Shown here: in pieces, positions 1 through 6,602 of the stretch
Numbering within the stretch: position 1 is the first letter of the stretch
Layout: every line of letters starts with the position of its first letter
NCBI GenBank assembly: GCA_040755975.1
Contig: JBFLZY010000091.1
Span: forward strand, 1-10,496
Direction: 5' to 3'
DNA length: 10,496 nucleotides
From: JAIMBK01 sp040755975
Lineage (GTDB): Bacteria > Bacillota > Desulfotomaculia > Desulfotomaculales > Nap2-2B
The notes under the pieces: generated by a model
The model's database searches: none
What the model saw: the letters and a program-made list of their open reading frames with translations, nothing else
Told to the model about the DNA's origin: nothing
Position numbers and translations under genes: made by a program

Positions 1-1770
1 AAAACCGATGGCGCCCGCGATTTTAAAAGCCACGTCGGAGGAATCCACTTCGTGGTAGGATCCGTCCACGATGCTGACGACCACGTCCGTTACCGGGTAG
101 CCGGCCAGCACGCCGGTTTCCATCGCTTCGCGCACCCCGGACTCCACGGCGCCGATGTATTCTTTAGGAACCACGCCGCCGACAATCTTATTGACGAACG
201 TAAAGCCCCCGCCGCGCTCAACCGGCGCAATTTCCAAAACCACGTGCCCGTACTGGCCGCGCCCGCCCGTCTGGCGGATATACTTGCCTTCCGCGCGCGC
301 CGGCAGGGAAACGGTTTCTTTATAGGCCACCTGGGGCCGCCCGATATTGGCTTCCACCTTAAATTCCCGTAGCAGCCGGTCGACAATAATCTCCAAATGA
401 AGTTCACCCATTCCCGAAATAATGGTCTGACCGGTCTCCCGGTCCGTGTGCAGGCGGAACGTCGGGTCCTCCTCGGCCAGCTTGGCCAGCGCCACGCCCA
501 TTTTATCCTGGTCGGCCGTGGTTTTCGGCTCGATGGCCACGGAGATAACGGGTTCGGGAAACTCCATGGGTTCCAGCAAAATCGGGTGTTCTTCGGCGCA
601 CAGGGTGTCCCCGGTAACCGTTTTGCGCAGGCCCACTACAGCGGCTATGTCGCCGGCGTAAACCGCGTCGATATCTTCGCGGTGGTTGGCGTGCATCCGC
701 AGAATCCGCCCCACCCGCTCGCGCTGGTCTTTTGCCGGGTTATAAATATAAGATCCACTGGCTAGCTTACCCGAATAAACCCTGATATATGTAAGTTTGC
801 CAACATACGGATCGGTCATAATTTTAAAGGCAAGGGCGGCAAAAGGTTCCTCGTCGCCGGCCTTCCGCTGCTCCTCTTCCCCGCTGGCGGGGTTGATCCC
901 CCGGACGGCGGGAATATCCGTCGGCGCGGGAAGGTAATCGACAATGGCGTCCAAAAGCGGCTGTACACCTTTATTTTTAAACGAAGATCCACACAGGACG
1001 GGAACCGCCTTCCCCGCCAGGGTCGCTTTGCGCAGCGCCCTTTTTACTTCCTCGGCGGTCAATTCCTCGCCTTCCAGATATTTAAGCATTAATTCTTCAT
1101 CCTGTTCGGCGGCCGCCTCACACAGCTTTTCCCGGTATGCGGCCGCCAGTTCGGCTGCGTCGGGGGGAATTTCCCGATATTCCATTTGGGTTCCCAGCTC
1201 ATCAAGATAAATAATTGCTTTTTGCCGGATCAAATCAATTACGCCGGCAAAAGCCTCCTCCTTGCCCAGGGGAAGCTGAACCGCCACCGGGTTTGCCCCC
1301 AACCGCTCCCGGATCATGTCCAGGCACCGGAAAAAGTCGGCGCCCACGCGGTCCATCTTATTAACGTAGGCCACCCGGGGAACCCTGTACTTATCGGCCT
1401 GGCGCCAGACAGTTTCCGACTGCGGTTCCACACCCCCCACCGAACAGAAGATGGCAACCGCCCCGTCAAGGACACGCAATGAGCGTTCTACCTCTACTGT
1501 AAAGTCCACGTGCCCGGGCGTGTCGATAATGTTGATCCGGTGATCGCGCCAGTGACAGGTGGTCGCGGCGCTGGTGATGGTGATGCCGCGCTCCTGCTCC
1601 TGGACCATCCAGTCCATGGTAGATGCGCCGTTGTGCACTTCGCCCATTTTGTGCACTCTTCCGGTGTAATACAAAATCCGTTCGGTAGTGGTGGTCTTAC
1701 CGGCATCGATATGCGCCATGATCCCGATATTGCGTGTTTTGTCTAAAGAAAACTGCCGTGCCACCGTCAA
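1..1770 (-). CDS. fusA: Elongation factor G, 3' end cut off by the window edge
   Basis: EF-G is the ribosomal translocase. It hydrolyses GTP to move tRNAs and mRNA after each peptide bond and, with ribosome recycling factor, helps split ribosomes. The 590 visible codons read without a stop or frameshift. GTPase motifs are all present: AHIDAGKT at residues 19-26, RGITI at 61-65, DTPGH at 83-87 and NKMD at 137-140. Domains II and III follow, and domain IV is present up to the edge, with the conserved GSYHEVDSS segment near residues 570-578 (His573). About 100 residues, mainly domain V, are missing compared with the usual length of about 690. The start is TTG at 1770, chosen because AAGGAG (1782-1777) sits six bases upstream. 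A GTG at 1764 would give the more familiar MARQF N-terminus but lies 12 bases from that site, so it remains an alternative. The gene follows rpsG by 25 bases in the str operon order. Confidence 0.97.
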   Translation of the reverse strand, partial: MTVARQFSLDKTRNIGIMAHIDAGKTTTTERILYYTGRVHKMGEVHNGASTMDWMVQEQERGITITSAATTCHWRDHRINIIDTPGHVDFTVEVERSLRVLDGAVAIFCSVGGVEPQSETVWRQADKYRVPRVAYVNKMDRVGADFFRCLDMIRERLGANPVAVQLPLGKEEAFAGVIDLIRQKAIIYLDELGTQMEYREIPPDAAELAAAYREKLCEAAAEQDEELMLKYLEGEELTAEEVKRALRKATLAGKAVPVLCGSSFKNKGVQPLLDAIVDYLPAPTDIPAVRGINPASGEEEQRKAGDEEPFAALAFKIMTDPYVGKLTYIRVYSGKLASGSYIYNPAKDQRERVGRILRMHANHREDIDAVYAGDIAAVVGLRKTVTGDTLCAEEHPILLEPMEFPEPVISVAIEPKTTADQDKMGVALAKLAEEDPTFRLHTDRETGQTIISGMGELHLEIIVDRLLREFKVEANIGRPQVAYKETVSLPARAEGKYIRQTGGRGQYGHVVLEIAPVERGGGFTFVNKIVGGVVPKEYIGAVESGVREAMETGVLAGYPVTDVVVSIVDGSYHEVDSSDVAFKIAGAIGF

Positions 1771-1776
1771 TTTCAG

Positions 1777-1782
1777 CTCCTT
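1777..1782 (-). promoter_or_regulatory. Ribosome binding site of fusA
   Basis: AAGGAG on the minus strand, six bases before TTG at 1770 and 12 before GTG at 1764. The spacing favours the TTG as the start of EF-G, adding two residues before the usual MARQF-type N-terminus. Confidence 0.7.
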
Positions 1783-1795
1783 CTTTATTTATGCT

Positions 1796-2266
1796 TTACC
1801 ACCGGTAATGGGCAAAGGCTTTGTTTGCTTCGGCCATCCTGTGGGTGTCTTCTTTTTTCTTCACGGCGCCTCCGGTGTTCCCGGCGGCATCCAGGATTTC
1901 GGCCGCCAGTTTTTCCTGCATGCTCTTGCCGCCGCGATCCCGGGCGTACTGGGTAAGCCACCTGATTCCCAGCGTCTGCCGGCGCTCCGGCCGGACTTCC
2001 ACGGGAACCTGGTAGTTGGCGCCACCGACGCGCCGCGCCTTTACCTCCAATACCGGCATGACGTTTTTTAAGGCCGTTTCAAAAACCTCCAGCGGGTTTT
2101 TGCCCGTCTTATCCCGGATAATGTCAAATGCCCCGTAGCATATTTTTTCCGCGATGCTTTTCTTGCCTTTCAGCATTACCTGGTTGATCAGTTTGGTCAC
2201 TACTTTACTGTTGTAAACCGGGTCCGCCGGAACCTCCCTTTTCGGCACCCTGCCTCTTCTGGGCAA
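1796..2266 (-). CDS. rpsG: 30S ribosomal protein S7
   Basis: S7 is a primary 16S rRNA binding protein that organises the 3' major domain (the head of the 30S subunit) and lines the E site. The 156-residue protein has the normal length for the family. It shows the basic N-terminal arm (MPRRGRVPKRE), the ALKNVMPVLEVKARRVGGANYQ core (about residues 65-86, cited here by position), the VRPERRQ motif near 91-97, and a C-terminus ending HYRW. The start is TTG at 2266, preceded by AAGGGGGGG with five bases between the last G and the TTG. The next gene, fusA, starts 25 bases after the stop, and rpsL ends 36 bases upstream, so the gene is inside an operon. In E. coli S7 represses its own operon by binding the rpsL-rpsG spacer. 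The spacer here is too short to hold that structure. Confidence 0.98.
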   Translation of the reverse strand: MPRRGRVPKREVPADPVYNSKVVTKLINQVMLKGKKSIAEKICYGAFDIIRDKTGKNPLEVFETALKNVMPVLEVKARRVGGANYQVPVEVRPERRQTLGIRWLTQYARDRGGKSMQEKLAAEILDAAGNTGGAVKKKEDTHRMAEANKAFAHYRW

Positions 2267-2302
2267 ACCTACCCCCCCTTTTCTTAAGTATAACCATTAT
2301 CA

Positions 2303-2677
2303 TTACTTTTTAGGCCGTTTGGCTCCGTATTTGGAACGCCCCCGGTGCCGGTTTTGCACCCCCGCGGAATCCAGGGCGCCCCGGACAATGTGGTACCGCA
2401 CTCCGGGAAGATCTTTCACGCGCCCGCCGCGCACCAGCACCACCGAGTGCTCCTGCAAATTGTGCCCGATCCCCGGGATGTAGGAGGTAACCTCGATCCC
2501 GTTGGTCAACCGCACCCGCGCTACTTTCCGCAGGGCTGAATTCGGTTTCTTGGGGGTCGTCGTATAAACCCTGGTGCAGACGCCTCTTCGCTGCGGGCAC
2601 CCCTGGAGAGCCGGCGCCGAAGATTTCTTAAACACCGCTTCCCGGCCCTCGCGCACAAGCTGGCTGATTGTCGGCAT
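2303..2677 (-). CDS. rpsL: 30S ribosomal protein S12
   Basis: S12 sits at the decoding centre of the 30S subunit and controls the accuracy of tRNA selection. The 124-residue sequence matches the family along its full length: the TTTPKKPNSALRKV loop at residues 39-52, GHNLQEHSVVL near 71-81, and RGGRVKDLPGVRYH near 83-96. Lys43, Lys44, Lys88 and Pro91, positions where substitutions commonly give streptomycin resistance or dependence in other bacteria, all carry the sensitive-type residue. Asp89 is the equivalent of the aspartate methylthiolated by RimO in E. coli. The ATG at 2677 has a purine-rich site (AAGGGGGTGG, 2697-2688) ten bases upstream. The reading frame ends with three consecutive stops, TAA TGA TAA (2305-2297). 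It lies 28 bases after the L7Ae-like gene and 36 before rpsG. Confidence 0.98.
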   Translation of the reverse strand: MPTISQLVREGREAVFKKSSAPALQGCPQRRGVCTRVYTTTPKKPNSALRKVARVRLTNGIEVTSYIPGIGHNLQEHSVVLVRGGRVKDLPGVRYHIVRGALDSAGVQNRHRGRSKYGAKRPKK

Positions 2678-2705
2678 CCTTTAAGTACCACCCCCTTCAA
2701 TCACT

Positions 2706-2957
2706 TTAATCTTCAATTATGGCCGCCGAGGCGCAACCCACGTTTATGCCGCAGGTTTTTCCCAATATACGCATGGAATCCACTTCAACGACCGCTATGT
2801 TATTATCGATACACGCCTGCCGGAGGGGCTCGGTAACGTGTTTTTCGGCGTCGCGGGCAAGGTAAACCGCCTTCGCCTCGCCGCGCTGAATGGCTTTTAA
2901 GGTCTGCTTAGAGCCGACGGTTTTTCTCCGGGCCGCGGACAAACGCGCTAAAGGCAT
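2706..2957 (-). CDS. L7Ae/L30e-family K-turn-binding protein, YbxF-like
   Basis: This small basic protein of 83 residues belongs to the L7Ae/L30e superfamily. Its B. subtilis counterpart at the same position, YbxF (also called RplGB), binds RNA kink-turns and associates with ribosomes. Visible family marks are GSKQTLKAIQRG at residues 15-26, which corresponds to the RNA-contacting loop and helix, the VYLARDAE strand near 31-38, and the C-terminal LGKTCGINVGCASAAI block. The ATG at 2957 is chosen because AAGGAGG (part of AAGGAGGAGG) is well placed just upstream. An in-frame GTG at 2987 would add ten residues but has no ribosome binding site and would put the strong site inside the gene. Its place between rpoC and rpsL is a classic Firmicutes arrangement. 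The family assignment is firm, but the cellular role is not fully settled even in model species. Confidence 0.93.
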   Translation of the reverse strand: MPLARLSAARRKTVGSKQTLKAIQRGEAKAVYLARDAEKHVTEPLRQACIDNNIAVVEVDSMRILGKTCGINVGCASAAIIED

Positions 2958-2960
2958 ATA

Positions 2961-2970
2961 CCTCCTCCTT
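2961..2970 (-). promoter_or_regulatory. Ribosome binding site of the L7Ae-like gene
   Basis: AAGGAGGAGG on the minus strand, with the AAGGAGG core six bases from the ATG at 2957. It fixes the start of the L7Ae-like gene. A small hairpin, CTTGC-ACAG-GCAAG (2981-2968), overlaps its first bases. Confidence 0.85.
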
Positions 2971-3002
2971 GCCTGTGCAAGACACACTTGAATATGTTAT
3001 CA

Positions 3003-6000
3003 TCAGTTGAGCACGTTGTCAACATATTCTTCGCTTTTGTCGCCGTCAAACACCTGGACGTGCCGGTAACGGCTCATGCCCGTACCGGCCGGAATAAGCT
3101 TGCCGATAATCACATTTTCCTTTAAGCCCAGCAGGGGGTCCAGCCTGCCCTTAATGGCCGCCTCCGTAAGCACCCGGGTGGTTTCCTGGAAGGAAGCCGC
3201 CGAAAGGAACGAGTCAGTGGCTAAAGAAGCCTTGGTAATCCCCAAAAGCAACGGCCGGGCCGTAGCCTTCCGGCCCCCCAGGGCCGCCACTTTGCTGTTT
3301 TCTTCCTCCAGTTCAAAGCAGTCAATCAGCCCGCCCGGCAAAAGCTCGGTGTCGCCCGGGTCCTCCACCTTTACCTTGCGCAGCATCTGACGGATCATGA
3401 TCTCAATGTGCTTGTCGTTAATCTCCACCCCCTGCAGCCGGTAAACGCGCTGGACCTCCTGCAGCAAATAAAGCTGGACCCTTTGCACGCCTTTGATTTT
3501 CAACAGGTCGTGGGGATTGATGGGTCCTTCCGTCAGTTCGTCCCCCGCGTCCACCCAATCACCTTCCCGGACTTTCAGGCGGGCGCCGTAAGGCACCTGG
3601 TAAGTGCTCCTTTCGCCGTCCGGACCGACCACGTCGATTTCTCTTTTTCCCCGGTTTTCCCGAATTTCCACCGTGCCGTCGCGCTCGGAAATAACGGCCT
3701 GCCCCTTCGGGCGACGCGCTTCAAACAACTCCTCGACGCGCGGCAGACCCTGGGTGATGTCTTCGCCGGCCACGCCGCCGGTATGGAAGGTGCGCATGGT
3801 GAGCTGGGTACCCGGCTCGCCGATGGACTGGGCGGCAATAATGCCCACCGCCTCGCCGATGTCCACCAGTTGCCCCGTAGCCAGGTTCCGGCCGTAGCAT
3901 TTGGCGCACACCCCGTACTGGGTCCGGCAGGTCAGCACGGAACGGATTTTCACTTTGCGGAGGCCCGTCCGGACGATCTTTTCCGCCGTATCCTCGTCGA
4001 TTATATCATCACGGTGCGCCAGCACCTCGCCGGTTTCCGGACAGACGATGTTCTCCGCCGCCAGGCGGCCGGTAATCCGGGTTTCCAGCTTTTCAATAAC
4101 CTCCTGGCCGTCTTTTACTTCCTCCACTTCAATTCCTTCGGCGGTGCCGCAATCGAGTTCCCTGACGATCACGTCCTGGGCCACGTCCACCAGCCGGCGG
4201 GTTAAATAACCCGAGTCGGCCGTCCGCAGGGCGGTATCGGCCAGGCCTTTGCGGGCCCCGTGCGTGGAGATAAAATACTCCAGAACAGTCAACCCCTCCC
4301 GGAAGCTGGCCTTAATGGGCATATCGATAATCCGGCCGGAGGGGTCGGCCATCAACCCGCGCATGCCGGCCAGCTGGCGGATTTGCTGGATATTCCCCCG
4401 GGCCCCGGAGTTGGCCATCATGTAAACGGGATTAAACACGTTGAGGGACTGCACCAGCATGGCGGTAACTTTATCGGTGGCTTCGGTCCACACCCCGATT
4501 ACCTTCCGGTAGCGCTCTTCCTCGGTAATCAGGCCGTGCCTGTACTGCTGCTCAATCGTATCTACCTGCGCTTCCGCTTCCTTGAGAATTGCTTCTTTTT
4601 CCCCCGGGATGGTTATATCCTGAATGCTGATGGTCACCCCGGCGCGGGTGGCAAACTGGAAGCCCAGCTTTTTAATCCCGTCCAAAAGGGAAACGGTGGC
4701 GCTGAAACCTAACTTGCGGTAACATTTATCCACCAGGTCGCTCAAGCCTTTTTTATCCATAACCTGGTTCAAGTAACGGAGCTCCGGGGGAACGACCTCG
4801 TTAAAAAGCAACCGCCCCACCGTCGTTTCCAAAAGGGAGCCGTCGCGGCGAACTTTAATTTTGGCCTGCAAATGCAACGCGCCGTTTTCATAAGCCATAA
4901 TCGCTTCCTCGGGATCTTTAAACACTCTCCCTTCGCCCGGAACCCCATCCTTTTGGGCGGTCAGGTAATAGCACCCCAGAACCATGTCCTGGGTGGGAAT
5001 GGTTACGGGACGGCCGTCCTTGGGATTCAAGATGTTGTGGGAAGCCAGCATCAAAAGCCGGGCTTCCGCCTGGGCTTCCGCCGAAAGAGGCACGTGCACG
5101 GCCATCTGGTCGCCGTCAAAATCGGCGTTATAGGCCGTACAGACCATCGGGTGAATCTGGATGGCCCGGCCCTCCACCAGCACGGGCTCAAAGGCCTGGA
5201 TCCCCAGCCGGTGCAAAGTGGGCGCGCGGTTCAGTAAAACCGGGTGTTCGCTGATCACTTCCTCCAGCACGTCCCATACTTCCGGCTTCACCCTTTCCAC
5301 CATGCGCTTTGCGCTTTTGATGTTGTGGGCGTACCCCCTGGTCACCAGACGCTTCATGACAAAAGGCTTAAACAGTTCCAGGGCCATTTCCTTGGGCAGG
5401 CCGCACTGGTGCAGCTGCAGGGCCGGGCCGACCACAATCACCGAACGGCCGGAATAATCCACCCGCTTGCCCAGCAAATTCTGGCGGAACCGCCCCTGCT
5501 TTCCCTTTAACATGTCGCTCAAAGACTTCAAGGGGCGGTTCCCCGGCCCGGTCACCGGACGCCCCCGGCGGCCGTTGTCGATGAGCGCGTCCACCGCCTC
5601 CTGGAGCATCCGCTTTTCGTTGCGCACGATGATGTCCGGCGCGCCCAGGTCAAGCAGGCGCTTTAAGCGGTTGTTGCGGTTGATCACCCGGCGGTAAAGG
5701 TCGTTTAAGTCGGAAGTGGCAAACCGGCCGCCGTCCAGTTGCACCATGGGCCGCAGTTCGGGAGGAATAACCGGAATCACTTCCATAATCATCCACTCAG
5801 GCCGGTTACGGGACTTGCGGAAGGCCTCGACCACTTCCAGGCGGCGGATGGCCCGGATCTTCCGCTGGCCGGAGACCTCCCTTAGCTCTTTGCGCAACTC
5901 CTGGGCCAGTTGATCGAGATCGATTTCCTCCAGCAAAAGCTTAATCGCCTCGGCGCCCATCATCGCCTTGAAAGCGGTGCCGTATCTTTCGCGGTATTCC

Positions 6001-6467
6001 CTCACTTCCGTTTCCGTAAGCAGCTGCTTCTTCAACAGCGTTGTATTCCCGGGATCGATGACAATATAGGAGGCGAAGTAGAGCACCTTTTCCAGGGCGC
6101 GCGGCGAGATATCGAGCAACAGCCCCATCCGGCTGGGGATTCCTTTAAAGTACCAGATGTGGGAAACGGGCGCGGCCAGTTCAATGTGGCCCAGGCGCTC
6201 CCGGCGCACCTTGGAACGGGTCACCTCGACGCCGCAGCGGTCGCAAATTACGCCCTTATAGCGGACGCGCTTATATTTGCCGCAATGGCACTCCCAGTCG
6301 CGGGTCGGCCCAAAAATGCGTTCGCAAAAAAGGCCGTCGCGCTCGGGCTTTAACGTGCGGTAATTGATGGTTTCTGGTTTTTTCACTTCGCCGCTGGACC
6401 ACTGGCGAATCTGCTCAGGGGATGCTAACCCAATCCGAATCCGGTCAAAGTTGTTGAGTTCCAGCAA
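3003..6467 (-). CDS. rpoC: DNA-directed RNA polymerase subunit beta'
   Basis: Beta' forms half of the RNA polymerase catalytic centre and the DNA clamp. From the upstream ATG (6476) the protein is 1157 residues, and positions here use that numbering. The N-terminal zinc site uses Cys63, Cys65, Cys78 and Cys81. The catalytic NADFDGDQ motif is at 450-457, with Asp452, Asp454 and Asp456 holding Mg2+. The bridge helix lies near 725-768, the second zinc site uses Cys812, Cys850, Cys857 and Cys860, and the trigger-loop region (IIAAQSIGEPGTQ onward) begins near 879 with no large insertion. Size and the missing trigger-loop insertion fit Firmicutes. The start reported is TTG at 6467, which gives the usual MLELNNF N-terminus and sits nine bases from AGGGGAG. 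The ATG at 6476 directly abuts that site and is the alternative, adding three residues. The gene ends in TGA TGA TAA (3005-2997), 45 bases before the L7Ae-like gene. Confidence 0.98.
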   Translation of the reverse strand: MLELNNFDRIRIGLASPEQIRQWSSGEVKKPETINYRTLKPERDGLFCERIFGPTRDWECHCGKYKRVRYKGVICDRCGVEVTRSKVRRERLGHIELAAPVSHIWYFKGIPSRMGLLLDISPRALEKVLYFASYIVIDPGNTTLLKKQLLTETEVREYRERYGTAFKAMMGAEAIKLLLEEIDLDQLAQELRKELREVSGQRKIRAIRRLEVVEAFRKSRNRPEWMIMEVIPVIPPELRPMVQLDGGRFATSDLNDLYRRVINRNNRLKRLLDLGAPDIIVRNEKRMLQEAVDALIDNGRRGRPVTGPGNRPLKSLSDMLKGKQGRFRQNLLGKRVDYSGRSVIVVGPALQLHQCGLPKEMALELFKPFVMKRLVTRGYAHNIKSAKRMVERVKPEVWDVLEEVISEHPVLLNRAPTLHRLGIQAFEPVLVEGRAIQIHPMVCTAYNADFDGDQMAVHVPLSAEAQAEARLLMLASHNILNPKDGRPVTIPTQDMVLGCYYLTAQKDGVPGEGRVFKDPEEAIMAYENGALHLQAKIKVRRDGSLLETTVGRLLFNEVVPPELRYLNQVMDKKGLSDLVDKCYRKLGFSATVSLLDGIKKLGFQFATRAGVTISIQDITIPGEKEAILKEAEAQVDTIEQQYRHGLITEEERYRKVIGVWTEATDKVTAMLVQSLNVFNPVYMMANSGARGNIQQIRQLAGMRGLMADPSGRIIDMPIKASFREGLTVLEYFISTHGARKGLADTALRTADSGYLTRRLVDVAQDVIVRELDCGTAEGIEVEEVKDGQEVIEKLETRITGRLAAENIVCPETGEVLAHRDDIIDEDTAEKIVRTGLRKVKIRSVLTCRTQYGVCAKCYGRNLATGQLVDIGEAVGIIAAQSIGEPGTQLTMRTFHTGGVAGEDITQGLPRVEELFEARRPKGQAVISERDGTVEIRENRGKREIDVVGPDGERSTYQVPYGARLKVREGDWVDAGDELTEGPINPHDLLKIKGVQRVQLYLLQEVQRVYRLQGVEINDKHIEIMIRQMLRKVKVEDPGDTELLPGGLIDCFELEEENSKVAALGGRKATARPLLLGITKASLATDSFLSAASFQETTRVLTEAAIKGRLDPLLGLKENVIIGKLIPAGTGMSRYRHVQVFDGDKSEEYVDNVLN

Positions 6468-6476
6468 AGGATTCAT

Positions 6477-6483
6477 CTCCCCT
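6477..6483 (-). promoter_or_regulatory. Ribosome binding site of rpoC
   Basis: AGGGGAG on the minus strand touches the ATG at 6476, leaving no spacer, but stands nine bases from the in-frame TTG at 6467. This spacing argues for the TTG start of rpoC. Only 26 bases upstream of the ATG are visible before the assembly gap. Confidence 0.6.
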
Positions 6484-6502
6484 CATGTTTTTGTGCCTTT
6501 TA

Positions 6503-6602
6503 NNNNNNNNNNNNNNNNNNNNNNNNNNNNNNNNNNNNNNNNNNNNNNNNNNNNNNNNNNNNNNNNNNNNNNNNNNNNNNNNNNNNNNNNNNNNNNNNNN
6601 NN
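6503..6602. other. Assembly gap of 100 N
   Basis: Exactly 100 undetermined bases, the round number commonly used for a scaffold join of unknown length. It interrupts the end of rpoB and part of the rpoB-rpoC spacer. The true distance may be shorter or longer, so no reading frame should be carried across it. Confidence 0.98.

Noticed and set aside
1..1770. Possible frameshift or decay of fusA
   Set aside because: Manual translation from 1770 to 1 gives one continuous EF-G frame with all motifs. The gene only lacks a stop because the window ends.
2705..2987. Longer 93-codon version of the L7Ae-like gene starting at GTG 2987
   Set aside because: It has no ribosome binding site upstream and would bury the strong AAGGAGGAGG site inside the coding region.
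3408..4205. 265-codon open frame on the plus strand, opposite rpoC
   Set aside because: It lies wholly antisense to a conserved, intact beta' sequence and resembles no family I know. Long antisense frames are expected from G+C-rich codon use.
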